Assembly: GCF_040954835.1 (NCBI RefSeq)
Contig: NC_090696.1
Location: 68,261,722 to 68,325,721, forward strand
Direction: 5' to 3'
DNA: 64,000 bases
Source: Lepisosteus oculatus
Lineage: Eukaryota > Chordata > Actinopteri > Semionotiformes > Lepisosteidae
Shown: positions 38,501-47,478 of the stretch, in pieces
Layout: every line of letters starts with the position of its first letter
Position numbering within the stretch: position 1 is the stretch's first letter
Notes under the pieces: model-generated
Told to the model about the DNA's origin: nothing
The model's input: the letters and a program-made list of their open reading frames with translations, nothing else
Database searches by the model: none
Position numbers and translations under genes: made by a program

Positions 38501-41500
38501 ATTCAAGTTGAACATTCAGCATCAATAGAGCATCATCTGTAAAAGACACAGGCTATTAAAGGTTATACTCATAGTGTGTGCGTGTGCACCATTAGATAAC
38601 ATACACGCTGACCATCTGTGATACTTGCTTGTCCACAAACTGTTTGTTTCTTCCCTAAACTGCCGTGTTTTGATTTGTAGTATATTTTAATTAATTACAA
38701 TTCTGTCTTCATTGATTTTACTGTGCCAAACAGTTTTACAACACCTTTGAACTTAAACAACACTAAAGAGAAAAGTCGAGGAGAAATTTAAAGTGCTCTG
38801 TCCATCTAGCTTCAGATCTGAAAATGTACAGTGTTTATACTTTTTTAAATCTTAAAATGATTGGTGCAAGATGATGAAAACCTTAACACAGATAGTTGAC
38901 ATCAAAAGGTGTGGTTTTAAGAGGGCAGGTCACACTTCTGCTTTGTGGCGTACATTGTGCGAAACTGGTGGGTTACAGTGACACTGCTTGCTCACCTCTG
39001 AACAGGTGCAAGCTATCAAGTTGCTGGTGCGCTGGTTACTGGGCATGAAAAATAACCAGTCAAAGTCGGCCAACTCCACGCTGAGGCTGCTGTCGGCGAT
39101 GCTGGTTAGCGAGGGGGACCTGACAGAGCAGAAGAAGATCAGGTGAGTCTTGACTCCTCATGTGGATCAGTTTTTTACTTACTACACCAAACATCTCATG
39201 TCCTCAGACCTTGAAATAAAAGTCATTGTGTTCTGTTAGCTTAACTTCATTTAACTTTGTTTTATTTTTATATGATCACAAACTCAAGAAAACAGTGTTA
39301 CTGTTGTTAGACTCCTTAATGACAACCACAAACATGTTCTTTTGTTGCAATAAAGAAGGACATACAAAGTTAACAGGTTGACCCCGTCTCTCACCTGCTT
39401 TTTCTGACAGAACAACAGGCTTTTATTCCTCTTGAAGATGAACAAAATGTGCATTCGAAAACATACTGACCAATCATTAAAATGTAACAGTGTGTTGCCT
39501 TATGAGGTGTAAACAAGGTCAGAGAGTCAGGCAGTTAGCTCAGGTCAGCCTTGGCAATAAACCAAGACCCCTGTTCTTTTCATGTTGCTAAATCTCAGCG
39601 TAGGATACACGAATATCCTCTCCATTCGAGAGATCTTGGCCAGCCAGGAATCTGCAAAACAATAAAACGGTTCTTAAAGACTTCATTGTTAACTCATAAT
39701 AAGGCATAGCTTCCTTCCCTACGATGTGTTAAAGTCTAGGTGCTTTAAAGCAGTTAACATCTGGTTTTGTCATCAAAAAGATAGAAGGCCAGGCAGCTAC
39801 AAGTAATAGTCATTGTTGACCAAGGAGTGTTTCCCATTCTTTCTCCCCGTGAAACTGCAGTAAGTCAGACATGTCCCGTCTGCGCCTGGCAGCTGGGGGT
39901 GCCATCATGAAGCTGGCACAGGAGCCCTGCTACCACGAGATCATCACCCCAGAACAGTTCCAGCTCTGCGGCCTGGTCATCAATGTGAGTCGTTTTCCGT
40001 AATTTTACTGGAGTGAAATTGCAGGGCGCTCAGACCTGTGCCCAGAGGGTTGTCCGGAGTAGTGGTACCTATTCTTAACATTGTGTCGACTCTGCTGGCT
40101 GCTGCAACCCCAGCTCCAGACAAAGGAGAGTGGGCATCTGTGACCACCATCCTTTCACATGCCCACTTGCCAGAGCTGAGTGCCCTTTGACTTTATCGAG
40201 CTCCGCAGAGCTCCACACAGCAGAATTGGTACTGTTTGTAATAGCAGGCATGAGTCTCACTGAGATTCCTGCAATCTTATTGGTGCCCAACAGGTCTCGA
40301 AGGTTTTTTACACCAAAAGCTGAGGAAGCTCTTTCCAATTTAGGTTAGCCCACCTAACCCAGCCAGGGCTCAATGCCCACTTGACGTTGAATCCCAGGCT
40401 TGGACCTGCAACACCTGGGTTATACAGTAGAATCAGCAATCCAAGTCATTGCATTCGTTGGTTGATTGTCTTGGGAGTCCTTATGGTTTTAATTTAGATT
40501 TAAAGAAACCTGGATGCCTTTGGACTTTAAATAATTAAACAGAAATTGAAACTACCCAAAAACAAGCAGAAGTGGTCACATTCATGCAAGTGATCTGATG
40601 CTTGTACTTAATTTGGCCTTTAACAAAGGGGGCACTTGCAATTTTAGGGCAGTTCCCTTGAAGAACTTGGGGAATCTGCATCACATTGTCTTGAATGGTT
40701 TATACCAAACTCGGGAAGCGCGTCCTCTCGCAAAAACTGCAGTGCGTTCAGACATCAGTGCCTTTCCTCTTGATTTCCACTTGTGACTTCTATTGAATTG
40801 CCGAGCCTGCTGCTGTCCAGAAGCTGAGTGGATGTTATCGTGACTTCCTCTGACCCTTCTCTGTAGGATGAGTGTTACCAGGTGAGGCAGATATTTGCAC
40901 AGAAGCTGCACATGGCGCTGGTGAAGCTGCAGCTCCCCCTGGAGTACATGGCTGTGTTTGCCCTGTGCGCCAAAGACCCCGTGAAAGAACGGCGAGCCCA
41001 CGCTCGGCAGTGTCTGCTGAAGAACATCAGCATCCGCAGGGAGTACATCAAGCAGAACCCCATGGCTAACGGTGAGAGCGCGCCCCGGCATCGGGCTGCA
41101 AATAATCTGAGAAGCACTTTTTTTCCTGAGGGAAAACTGAATTCATAAAGGACATGCCCATTGTGTCTGGGATAAACGGAGAGCACGTCATCGAGTTCAG
41201 ATTGGAGTCCCCGTTTCGTTTGTGTGCCACTGAGTCTGTCTGTGTTTGTCGGGGGGTTAAAAATGAATTTTCTTCTGTGAAATGATTGAATGTGTTTTAC
41301 ACCCTCACAGGTCCTTCATGATTCAGAAGGCCAGATTAAAAGATTAATTGCCATTTGTGTATCTCTACTTTTAGTAGTAGCAGTAAAAATAATAATAATC
41401 TGTTAACATCAATTAAGGAAAAGCTTTTCTGAAGGCCATGTAGAGCCTTATAGGTGAGCATGAGGGTTTTGAAGTTGACACGAAACCTGACAGGAAGCCA

Positions 41501-44500
41501 GTGCAAGGACTTCAGGACAGGAGTAATGTCTTGCACGTGACCTGGTTCTTCTCTTATGTCCTGGTGCTTATAATGAGTCTTCAGTTAAAAATCCATATTC
41601 CTCAGCTCGGCTTCGTTTCCTTATTGCTGCTGCTTCTTTCGTCATTCAGAAATTTAAATTTTCAAACTCTGCCCATTTGTTCATTGGAAATAAAATTTTG
41701 CTACAGAAGCGCCTCTGTGTGCATTATGATAATATATCGCTTTCTCTGAATTCCAGTACTTTTTGTCCCCCCTCAGTTTATATTGTACATTTAGGAAAAA
41801 ACAACGCGCCGTGCTCTCTCTGAAAGTCTCTGTTCTGCTGCCTCCTACACGTTCTTGACATCCCCTGTATTTTTCTTTCGTTCTAGAAAAGCTGGTGTCT
41901 CTCCTGCCAGAATACGTTGTCCCCTACATGATCCACCTCCTGGCCCATGATCCAGACTTCACCAAACCTCAGGACTTTGAGCAGCTGCGCGACATCAAAG
42001 AGTAAGCGTCCTGCTAGCCACAGTTCTGTCCCCCCCATCTGCGCTTGCAGGGTTACCCACATCAGGGGGCTGAAATCACATTGCAGCCAATCTTCCCATC
42101 AAATCTCCCAGTTTTAGGCACTTTAAACTCTACAGTTTACGCTCTGCTGTCATGTACTAAGTTGAGGGACCTATATGTCTTTTTTTTTTTTTGGCTTTGA
42201 ACAACGGCCAGTGTGCCTTTGATTCTGAGAAAGTAGGACTTCTCAGGTGTTGGTATACAAGACACTGTAATCTTAAACTGTAATAATTTCACCACCTTCC
42301 ATTAACGCCAAATAGTGAGATCTCAGAAACGAGAAACGTGTTTATAGTTGGCAGGAGTGCTTCGGTATATATGAGGAATAACTCCGATATAATAATGGCA
42401 TGAAATCCATGGCAAAGCCCTGGAGCCAAGACAACTGGCAGTGTAGTCCACCGGACAGCTGCTTCCTCTGGAAGGTTCAGCTGGATCAAGATCTCTGGAT
42501 CAGGCCAGGGCTGGGGTGTGGGTGGTCCTCAGCTACCTGCCAGCAGCACTGCGAACGCTGGTGTAGTAGGCCGGACGTGGTCTGGCAGCTCAGGCAGTGT
42601 TGGTCTAGCGATCCAGTATGTGACAGTAGCGCTCAGTGTTTGCCAGGGCCCAGTGAGTGAAGGGCCCTGAATAAGGCAGTGATGGTGCCACAGCATTTCA
42701 CCTATGTTTATCCAGCAAGATGTTTTTTCTTTCCTGAAACACCCTTGTTTGGGTTTCAATGTGACGCTTCGTCAGACGTCACTATAGACTGAAAAAAGTC
42801 AGCGTTCTGAACTCTCTGCTTCGCAGGTGCCTGTGGTTCATGCTGGAAGTTTTAATGACCAAGAATGAAAACAACAGCCACGCCTTCCTGAGGAAGATGG
42901 TGGAGAACATAAAGCAGACCAAGGACGCCCAGGCGCCGGACGACCCCAAAACCAACGAGGTGAGTCTCTGGATTTAGATCTTCAGACTTGGACGTTATTT
43001 TTCACTCCCGGCAAGAAAAGGAGCTGCTGTTTCCAGGGTTTCATTTTGTTGTTTGTTGGACATTACAGACTGTGCATAAATACAGTTCCTTCCAAAAGTA
43101 TTCCCCCCTTTCTAGTTTGTTGAGTTACAAATGATATTAGCTTTTTTTTAAGTATATATTTTTATTTAAAACCTGAATGTGAAACCTGAACACTTTTATG
43201 AGTGAAAAATTAAATATGTGCAAGTATTGCAAAGGAAAATCTAAAAACAATGCAGGTTAATCTTGTTTGCCAAAGCGGACCTAAATTAGTTCAGGTGCAC
43301 AAAATAACTTTGACAGTTACACAATTAGTTGAATGTCTTCTATGTGTCATAGTAGTTCACTGATGTCAGAGTTGTTGTTTTAAGGGTAAGTACTAACACT
43401 TTACACTCTGGTGTTTTTATTCTTTTGTGTTACAGAAGCTCTATGTTGTCTGTGATATCGCACTGTTTGTCATCGTCAACAAAAGCACAGCTTGCCATTT
43501 GGATTCGCCGAAAGATCCCGTATTACCTACAAAATTTTTCACCCCGCCAGATAAAGTAAGTCTTTTCTCACACTGCCCCTCGCCTTCGGAAAAGACACTC
43601 GAGTTTGAGAGCACAAGTGTCTATTTGTAATGAGTAAATCCGTGATGCCTGTTTTGGTTGTAGGACTTTGTCAATGACAAGGATTATCTGTCATTAGAAG
43701 CCAGGACGGTCCTTTTAACAGGAAAGGTAAGAATCCGTGCCTACGGGTAACTTCTGTATTTACAATGTGCTTGACGCACTCTGGGCAGGCGAAGTGACGA
43801 TTACTGCCGAACTGTCCTGTGAGGCAGGAGGTCGGAGAATCACCAAGTTTCTTTTCTTATTGATTTTTGGCAATTATTTATTATTGGGATCCCTGATTTT
43901 TGAAGCTGGGAAATATTCAGAATTGCACCTGTAGAGCAGCTGTATTTGCTGTGGTTTAATTAGTATACTTGGTCTTCTTCAAGAATCGGATGAGCTGCTG
44001 TGTCTGTATTAGCGCTCACGGGGCTGGGAGTCTCTGCTAGCAGGTGGTATTGCGGTTCCACACGGACAGTGTGGAAAAGGCTTTCGGGAATGCGTAGCCC
44101 ACTTTCGTGCCCTATCCTCCTGTAGCCCAAGCCGGCTGGCGTCCTCGGCACCGTGAACAAGCCGCTGTCCGTGGCCGGGAAGAGGCCGTACACCAGGACG
44201 GGCGGCTCGGAAACGGGCAGCAACGTCAGCGGGAACTCGGAGCCCAGCTCCCCAGCCGGAAACAAGGGAAGGTGAGGACTTCGGGGCCGCCCCGGCGCTC
44301 GGTCTCCCCTCCGCAGCTCTCCAGCTTGTCCCCGGTGGCCCCCCCCGCCGCTCGGCTCTGACGACGGCCTTCCTTGTGTTTTTTTTTAAAGGGAGCCCGG
44401 CGCAGAGGCGTCCGAGACAGGAGCCTGCGAGAACGAGGAGAACCCGGTGATCCTGATCTCGGTCACACCCGGTAAAGCTGAACCCGTGAAAAAGGTAAGG

Positions 44501-47478
44501 GGCTGCCGCGCTTTCTCGCCGGATTGAGCACAGTCCATCTACTTTGATACAAACGCGTCTGTGGGGAGAGTTAGACCGCCGATCAGGACGGCACGAGAGT
44601 TTGTAGAGGAGTTCATTGCCGTGTGGACGTGTACATTGGAATTCTTATTCGCTCTCGGGACGCGCGCAGTACAGCAGACGACACCACCCAATGTAGGCAG
44701 TACATAAATAGCAACAACCAGAACAATAAAGGTTGTTGTAGAGAACAATATATATTTGGTAGTGGGGAAAAAAGAAACATGGTAGTCCAAGTCAAAAAGT
44801 GCATAGTGCCAAAGTGCATCGAGTTCAGAGACATTGCACAGTTAGCCGTTCAGGATGCGTGCTGCCGTAGGGCAGGAGCTGTTCTTAAGCCTAGTGATCC
44901 GGGCCTTAATAGTGCGTTACCGCTTGCCAGAGCGAACAGGGTGAACAGGCTGGGATCCTGAATGATGGATTGGGCTTTATTGCGACGGTGGATGGTGTGA
45001 ATCTCGCTCTCACCCTCACCCTCTGTAGCACGTCTTTGTCCCGCGAGGTAGTTAATGCGCACGTGTAGTTTCTGTTCATTTTTGCCTCTCCACTGCACGA
45101 ACTGAGGAGTGTAGGCAACGCCAGGCTTCTGGCTTCGCTTTGCTTTGAACCGGGGACAGGGATGGTACAGAAAGCGCAGATCGAGTGGTGGCGATGGCTG
45201 GAGTAACCCGGGCGCGGTCTCCGCGCCGAGAGATCCGCCGGGCGATTCTCACGGGCGCTCCCTCCCCTCGCCGCAGGAGACCAACTCGGAGCAGGCAGCG
45301 CCCGGCAACGCCAGCGCGGAGCGAGGCAAGAAGCGCGCTGCCCCCCCCGCCGACGGGGCGGAGAACATGCACCAGAGCGCCGAGGGGAGAGCCTCGGACG
45401 AGGCCGGGGCCCCCGCCGTCCCCAAACCCCGGCGGGGGCGCCCCCCGAAGACGCAGCCCGCCGGCGGCGGCGGCGCGGAGAAGGGCGCGGAGGCCAAGAG
45501 CGGCGGCCGGGGCCGGAAGAGAACGGCGGCGTCCCAGGACAGCCCAGGGGTGGTGGAGCCCATCACCATCAAAATACCAAAACAGCAGAAAGACGCCGAG
45601 GTCAAGAGGGCGGCGCCACAGAGACAGATGGATTTGCAAAGGTAGGGGACGCCGCAGGCTGCCGGGCAGGGCTGTGTCCGATCGGTCCCTTCCTGAAGTT
45701 CAGGCACGTCCTCTGTGTCGAGGGAATCAAATCGGACCTTAGAGCAGGACTGTAGATCACAAAGGCGATGGACTTAGACCATTGCATTCTTTGATTAGAA
45801 GGTACTAAATGTAATCTAGAAGGGTCTCATTGGTATACACGAATTTTTACTTGTTGTGTTGCAATTCTGTGATTTTCTTCTGCAGTTGCTGTGTAGAGCT
45901 CAGCAGCGCACCGCTGCAGTGCCTTTAATATATTCCTACACTTCCGGCTCTGCTGTTTGAATTTCTGTACTCCCTTTCAGCAGTTCACTCCCCTTCCGAA
46001 ATCACGTCCCCAGGTTTTCTTTGGAAATGAGATTTTATTCTTGGTTTGGAGATGCAGGTTTGCCGACTCAGTCCCTGGCCTCTGCCGTGAACGGGTCGCA
46101 GGCAGCGAGGTCCAGTGAATGAGAGTGCGAGACCAGCCTGCGGCTCGCCGTCTGAATTGAGATGGAGATTGACAGGCAGTGCTTGAATCTTTCAGCAGCG
46201 AGGTTCTGGGGAGCGATGGCAATTCCCTGTGGGACGTAGAGTCCAGTCCAGACAGCCTGGGGAAGGAGAGGAATGTGTTTAGGAGCAAGAGCAGCTTGGA
46301 GGAGCTTGAGAAAGCAGACAGACGCCAGGGAGCCCCACTTAAGGTGCCGCAGTGAGCAGGGACAGCGCAGCAGGGGGACAAAACACTTCTCCACACGCAG
46401 ACACCTTTTCATGACTTCAGTTTAGAATTCCCCGTTTTTTGTTACACCTGCCCGATCTTGAATCGCCAGCCGTATGTTTGTGCCAGCTCATGGCTGAGAA
46501 CCCTGTGACCACACGGGGGAGGAGGTGGAGGCGGACCCCTCTGACAGTCAGGGTTTCGCACGCCTGAGGGCAGCTCCGATTGGAGGAGAGGCGCGTCTCT
46601 CACTCTTCAGCTCCCCCGCCCGCCAGCTGACGAGTCTCGCCCGGCCCTCAACAGTGCCCGGCCAGTCGTGTACTGCTGCTGGGGGAGTCCCAGTCACAGC
46701 TGGCTAGTGGCGTCATCCGGGCTCGAACCTGCAACCCCTGCCTGCGGGTGAACATCTTTCCCAGTTGAGCCACTTAGGAGGTGCTCTTTAAAGAGCTACT
46801 GTTTGTGCTACTACTTAGTCGCGTTCTTTTTATCACCTGTTGCTTTTACACTGACACTCGGGACAAATATCAGTTTGAGTGTCACAGATTTGTTTTCTTG
46901 GTTATTTTTTTTATTTTTTACAGACATTGTAAAATCATTTTAGAACAGTTTTTCCCCACCTCACCCTGACTGTTTGGGAAAACATTGAAGCACCTGCTAG
47001 AATAAAAATAATCAAATATTTTTCCGAAAAAAACATCAGCCTACACATAACTGTTTTCCGCTCTCCACACGAAGGCAAGATTAAGTTTTAATATTTGAAC
47101 TCATTTTTTTAAATAATTTGGAAGCAGAGCTGTAAAAATGTTGCCTACGTTTTGCATTGTTGAATATTTGATTAGTGGGTGTAGAGTTGTAGTTGTAGGG
47201 GTAGTTCTGTTCAATATTATCTGCTGATCAGAGGTTGAGCAGATTCTCCAGGCTCCATCAGGTGTGGCGTAGCCTGGACCAGAGTTTAAGCCAAGCGTGG
47301 GTTCAATTTTCCTCCAGTTATTTGGGCAGGTGGTTGAGGCCTTGAACTGCAGTGAATTATGCAGGAGTTGTACCATCCTGTAGATATTATATAGCTACCC
47401 CATTCCCATAAGAATCAGAATTGCCTATCAAATTATACGAAACAAGGAAGGTAATTGTTTCTCTTTGGTTTCAGGTAA
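14416..47478 (+). CDS. PDS5A: PDS5A, sister chromatid cohesion protein PDS5 homolog A (complete)
   Basis: Thirty-one coding exons plus a terminal exon join in frame to a protein of 1,330 residues. Human PDS5A is 1,337. Every intron has GT/AG ends. The start ATG at 14416 has a strong context (A at -3, G at +4) and gives [19 protein letters not shown]. Residues 1 to about 1,120 form the HEAT-repeat body and are nearly collinear with mammalian PDS5A. The last about 200 residues are charged and disordered, with an AT-hook-like PRRGRPPK. The protein ends MDLQR, as in the family. Family knowledge: PDS5 binds cohesin through its kleisin subunit and works with WAPL, sororin and ESCO acetyltransferases to control cohesin release and cohesion, in the nucleus. 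The A paralogue is chosen over PDS5B from the N-terminal and C-terminal sequence and from the UBE2K/N4BP2 neighbours. Confidence 0.97.
15070..15475 (-). mobile_element. LINE 3'-end fragment in PDS5A intron 1 (minus copy)
   Basis: On the minus strand it encodes a decayed non-LTR ORF2 C-terminus ([20 protein letters not shown] and VRLLNS) and then a short 3' UTR with a GCAAATAAGCACTTCAT-like end. It is the inverted partner of 19597-19893. The clade (CR1, Rex1 or L2 type) cannot be fixed by eye. Confidence 0.75.
18310..18665 (+). mobile_element. 5'-truncated 5S-type SINE (Deu-SINE-like) copy
   Basis: It begins at GGATGAGACGTAAAACCGAG and is closely similar to the copy at 5268-5625 throughout. 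It ends GTAAGCAATTATTATAATTA. The 5S head is absent. Confidence 0.85.
19597..19893 (+). mobile_element. LINE 3'-end fragment in PDS5A intron 1 (plus copy)
   Basis: This is the plus-strand copy of the element at 15070-15475. It runs from CAGTCATCCTGGTTCCTCC through TCTTCCCACAAGCTGTCAGA to GCAAATAAGCATTTCAT. The two copies form an inverted repeat about 4.1 kb apart. Confidence 0.75.
20567..20855. mobile_element. Short TIR-bounded element, probably a hAT-type MITE
   Basis: The left end CAGGGGTTCCCAATCCTGAC and the right end CAGAATTGGGAACCCCTG are inverted repeats enclosing about 290 bp without coding capacity. I could not confirm a clean 8-bp target duplication, so the hAT assignment is tentative. 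Confidence 0.6.
21355..21917 (+). mobile_element. Full-length 5S rRNA-derived SINE (SINE3/Deu-SINE type)
   Basis: The head resembles 5S rRNA: TGAAGCTAAGCAGG at 21403-21416 (box A) and GGATGGGAGACCTCCTGGGA at 21439-21458 (intermediate element/box C region), the 5S pol III promoter. A body with GTCATTAAAAATCCCAGGGC follows, then CGTCGCATCATCCAGGTGGG and an L2-like tail GCTATATAAGTATAAGC ending in ATT repeats. Family knowledge: 5S-headed SINEs with a conserved central domain are the SINE3/Deu-SINE group. Confidence 0.85.
21918..22222 (-). mobile_element. tRNA-derived SINE or L2-tailed repeat, minus strand
   Basis: On the minus strand it starts GGGGAGGCACAGTGGGACAT, and a box-B-like GGTTCAATTCTGG follows. 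The far end (TGCACCCTGAGCAGGATGCC, CAGTCCATCCCAGGGCACAC) is a widespread fish repeat tail. It starts where the 5S-type SINE ends and lies 142 bp upstream of coding exon 2. Confidence 0.65.
22364..22567 (+). CDS. PDS5A: PDS5A coding exon 2
   Basis: Residues 38-105, starting [20 protein letters not shown]. Acceptor CCGCCAG|ATGG, donor CAAG|GTACGC. Confidence 0.97.
23529..23615 (+). CDS. PDS5A: PDS5A coding exon 3
   Basis: Residues 106-134, [17 protein letters not shown] to YFYLLE. Acceptor TCTCCAG|GAC, donor GAG|GTGCGT. Confidence 0.97.
24667..24764 (+). CDS. PDS5A: PDS5A coding exon 4
   Basis: Residues 135-167, [17 protein letters not shown] onward. The acceptor CTGTTCAAG|AAC is weaker than usual. 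Donor ATCAA|GTAAGT. Confidence 0.96.
24882..25008 (+). CDS. PDS5A: PDS5A coding exon 5
   Basis: Residues 167-209, [17 protein letters not shown] to LIPAHK. Acceptor CCCCTCAG|CAAC, donor CAAG|GTCGGT. The preceding intron is only 117 bp. Confidence 0.97.
26128..26208 (+). CDS. PDS5A: PDS5A coding exon 6
   Basis: Residues 210-236, [17 protein letters not shown] to CIAN. Acceptor CTTGCAG|AAC, donor AAC|GTGAGT. Confidence 0.96.
26694..26834 (+). CDS. PDS5A: PDS5A coding exon 7
   Basis: Residues 237-283, [19 protein letters not shown] to FKLK. Acceptor GTTGTAG|TTTTTT, donor AAG|GTCGGA. Confidence 0.96.
27111..27226 (+). CDS. PDS5A: PDS5A coding exon 8
   Basis: Residues 284-322, [19 protein letters not shown] to CFLG. 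Acceptor AATTTAG|AGC, donor GGGAG|GTAATG. Confidence 0.96.
27578..27672 (+). CDS. PDS5A: PDS5A coding exon 9
   Basis: Residues 322-354, [19 protein letters not shown] to KDLT. Acceptor GTCTTCAG|GTTC, donor ACAG|GTATGC. Confidence 0.96.
28162..28307 (+). CDS. PDS5A: PDS5A coding exon 10
   Basis: Residues 354-402, [16 protein letters not shown] to ERTLDKR. Acceptor TTTCCAG|AG, donor AGG|GTGAGT. Confidence 0.97.
28600..28751 (+). CDS. PDS5A: PDS5A coding exon 11
   Basis: Residues 403-453, [19 protein letters not shown] to NSIDD. Acceptor CGGTCAG|TGG, donor GACAA|GTGAGT. Confidence 0.97.
29879..29992 (+). CDS. PDS5A: PDS5A coding exon 12
   Basis: Residues 453-491, [17 protein letters not shown] to DPNAV. 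Acceptor CCTGTCAG|GTTG, donor GTCAA|GTCAGT. Confidence 0.96.
30090..30171 (+). CDS. PDS5A: PDS5A coding exon 13
   Basis: Residues 491-518, [19 protein letters not shown] to KQPT. Acceptor TTCACAG|GGC, donor ACC|GTAAGC. The preceding intron is 97 bp. Confidence 0.97.
30735..30925 (+). mobile_element. tRNA-derived SINE (V-SINE-like)
   Basis: The head has GTGGGGCAATGGTCAGGG (box A) and GGTTCGAATC at 30790-30799 (box B). The tail CCTTGGATAAAAGCATCAGC is the L2-like end common in fish SINEs. It lies in the PDS5A intron between coding exons 13 and 14. Confidence 0.75.
31160..31208 (+). CDS. PDS5A: PDS5A coding exon 14 (49 bp)
   Basis: Residues 519-535, [16 protein letters not shown]. The smallest internal exon. 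Acceptor TTCTGCAG|TCG, donor GCAA|GTAAGG. The length is not a multiple of three, so skipping would break the frame. Confidence 0.96.
32414..32553 (+). CDS. PDS5A: PDS5A coding exon 15
   Basis: Residues 535-581, [19 protein letters not shown] to CKQAEVCV. Acceptor TCTCCCAG|AGAAC, donor GTG|GTAAGC. Confidence 0.97.
32795..33058 (-). mobile_element. 3'-truncated 5S-headed SINE, minus strand
   Basis: On the minus strand it reads CCACTGAAGCCCAGCAGGTG and GGATGAGAGACCTCCTGGGA, the same 5S-like head as at 21355. It continues into ACGTAAAACCGAGGTCCTGA and stops soon after GGTCATTAAATATCCCAGGG. Confidence 0.8.
33693..33808 (+). CDS. PDS5A: PDS5A coding exon 16
   Basis: Residues 582-620, [19 protein letters not shown] to DSEAI. 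Acceptor TTCTTTTAG|AGA, donor ATCAG|GTAAAG. Confidence 0.97.
34130..34520. mobile_element. Decayed LINE 3' segment (CR1-like)
   Basis: GTCTCTTCAACAGCACGTCT and AGGTAGTTTGTTCCCAAATC resemble the parallel block at 48850-48960. The CTCCTTTGGACAGATTCCA block is typical of CR1/L3-like 3' ends. The assignment is by eye. Confidence 0.45.
34884..34989 (+). CDS. PDS5A: PDS5A coding exon 17
   Basis: Residues 620-655, [19 protein letters not shown] to LELLK. Acceptor GGGCTGTAG|TGC, donor AAG|GTGAGA. Confidence 0.97.
35118..35278 (+). CDS. PDS5A: PDS5A coding exon 18
   Basis: Residues 656-709, [19 protein letters not shown] to ELQHIR. Acceptor GTATTGCAG|GTT, donor CGATC|GTGAGG. Confidence 0.97.
35757..35880 (+). 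CDS. PDS5A: PDS5A coding exon 19
   Basis: Residues 709-750, [19 protein letters not shown] to LAQIFE. Acceptor GTCCGCAG|AACC, donor GAG|GTAAAG. Confidence 0.97.
36254..36412 (+). CDS. PDS5A: PDS5A coding exon 20
   Basis: Residues 751-803, [19 protein letters not shown] to LLMNDR. Acceptor TTTTCACAG|CCT, donor CGG|GTAAAC. Confidence 0.97.
36829..36897 (+). CDS. PDS5A: PDS5A coding exon 21
   Basis: Residues 804-826, [19 protein letters not shown] to VLAK. Acceptor TAACACAG|TCC, donor AAG|GTGAGG. At 69 bp it is a multiple of three and phase 0 at both ends, so it could be skipped in frame. Confidence 0.95.
36898..39005 (+). other. PDS5A: PDS5A intron after coding exon 21
   Basis: 2.1 kb of AT-rich intron. 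I see no coding exon or recognisable repeat. A 68-codon open frame near 38181-38387 has no supporting features. Confidence 0.6.
39006..39142 (+). CDS. PDS5A: PDS5A coding exon 22
   Basis: Residues 827-872, [18 protein letters not shown] to TEQKKI. Acceptor CTGAACAG|GTG, donor ATCAG|GTGAGT. Confidence 0.97.
39861..39984 (+). CDS. PDS5A: PDS5A coding exon 23
   Basis: Residues 872-913, [19 protein letters not shown] to LCGLVIN. Acceptor AACTGCAG|TAAG, donor AAT|GTGAGT. Confidence 0.97.
40867..41071 (+). CDS. PDS5A: PDS5A coding exon 24
   Basis: Residues 914-982, [19 protein letters not shown] to KQNPMAN. Acceptor CTCTGTAG|GAT, donor AACG|GTGAGA. Confidence 0.97.
41335..41540 (-). mobile_element. 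L2-type LINE ORF2 fragment, minus strand
   Basis: The minus-strand translation includes [20 protein letters not shown] followed by [12 protein letters not shown]. This is the conserved C-terminal block of LINE-2 reverse transcriptase ORFs. It lies in the PDS5A intron between coding exons 24 and 25. Confidence 0.8.
41887..42001 (+). CDS. PDS5A: PDS5A coding exon 25
   Basis: Residues 982-1020, [19 protein letters not shown] to LRDIK. Acceptor CGTTCTAG|AAAAG, donor AAAGA|GTAAGC. Confidence 0.97.
42827..42959 (+). CDS. PDS5A: PDS5A coding exon 26
   Basis: Residues 1020-1064, [19 protein letters not shown] to DPKTNE. Acceptor CTTCGCAG|GTGC, donor GAG|GTGAGT. Confidence 0.97.
43080..43340. mobile_element. 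Remnant of a Tc1-like or other nonautonomous DNA element
   Basis: CAGTTCCTTCCAAAAGTATT followed by CCCCCC and TTTGTTGAGTTACAAATG resembles the ends of abundant fish Tc1-like elements. The other end was not identified. Confidence 0.4.
43436..43555 (+). CDS. PDS5A: PDS5A coding exon 27
   Basis: Residues 1065-1104, [19 protein letters not shown] to FTPPDK. Acceptor GTGTTACAG|AAG, donor AAA|GTAAGT. Confidence 0.96.
43664..43726 (+). CDS. PDS5A: PDS5A coding exon 28
   Basis: Residues 1105-1125, [19 protein letters not shown] then GK. Acceptor GGTTGTAG|GAC, donor AAG|GTAAGA. It is 63 bp and phase 0 at both ends. The preceding intron is 108 bp. Confidence 0.96.
44126..44271 (+). CDS. PDS5A: PDS5A coding exon 29
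   Basis: Residues 1126-1174, [19 protein letters not shown] to [12 protein letters not shown]. This is the start of the disordered C-terminal tail. Acceptor CTCCTGTAG|CCC, donor GGAAG|GTGAGG. Confidence 0.95.
44392..44494 (+). CDS. PDS5A: PDS5A coding exon 30
   Basis: Residues 1174-1208, [19 protein letters not shown] to AEPVKK, with the conserved ENEENPV and ISVTP blocks. Acceptor TTTAAAG|GGAG, donor AAAAAG|GTAAGG. Confidence 0.94.
44600..45020. mobile_element. LINE 3'-end fragment in the PDS5A intron before coding exon 31
   Basis: It contains TGTACATTGGAATTCTTATT and a segment reading GGCAGGAGCTGTTCTTAAGC ... GCCAGAGCGAACAGGGTGAA, familiar from fish non-LTR 3' regions. The family is not determined. 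Confidence 0.45.
45277..45641 (+). CDS. PDS5A: PDS5A coding exon 31 (AT-hook-like tail)
   Basis: Residues 1209-1330, [19 protein letters not shown] to RQMDLQ. It contains [12 protein letters not shown], an AT-hook-like core (GRP flanked by basic residues), and a Gly/Lys-rich GGRGRKR segment. It is much more GC-rich than the HEAT-repeat exons. Acceptor CGCCGCAG|GAG, donor CAAAG|GTAGGG. Reading through the donor gives AGG TAG, an immediate stop. Confidence 0.94.
45646..47474 (+). other. PDS5A: Last PDS5A intron
   Basis: 1.8 kb between the donor after MDLQ-AG and the terminal exon. It contains a minus-strand tRNA-type SINE near 46500-46785. No further coding sequence is supported. Confidence 0.65.
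46500..46785 (-). mobile_element. tRNA-derived SINE-like repeat, minus strand
   Basis: On the minus strand AAGTGGCTCAACTGGGAAAG (box A-like) is followed by GCAGGTTCGAGCCCGGATGA (box B). The body beyond is not recognised. Confidence 0.5.

Noticed and set aside
45076..45742. Open frames of up to 187 codons on both strands around PDS5A coding exon 31.
   Set aside because: They are shadows of the GC-rich coding exon. Only the frame joining ENEENPV upstream and MDLQR downstream fits PDS5A.
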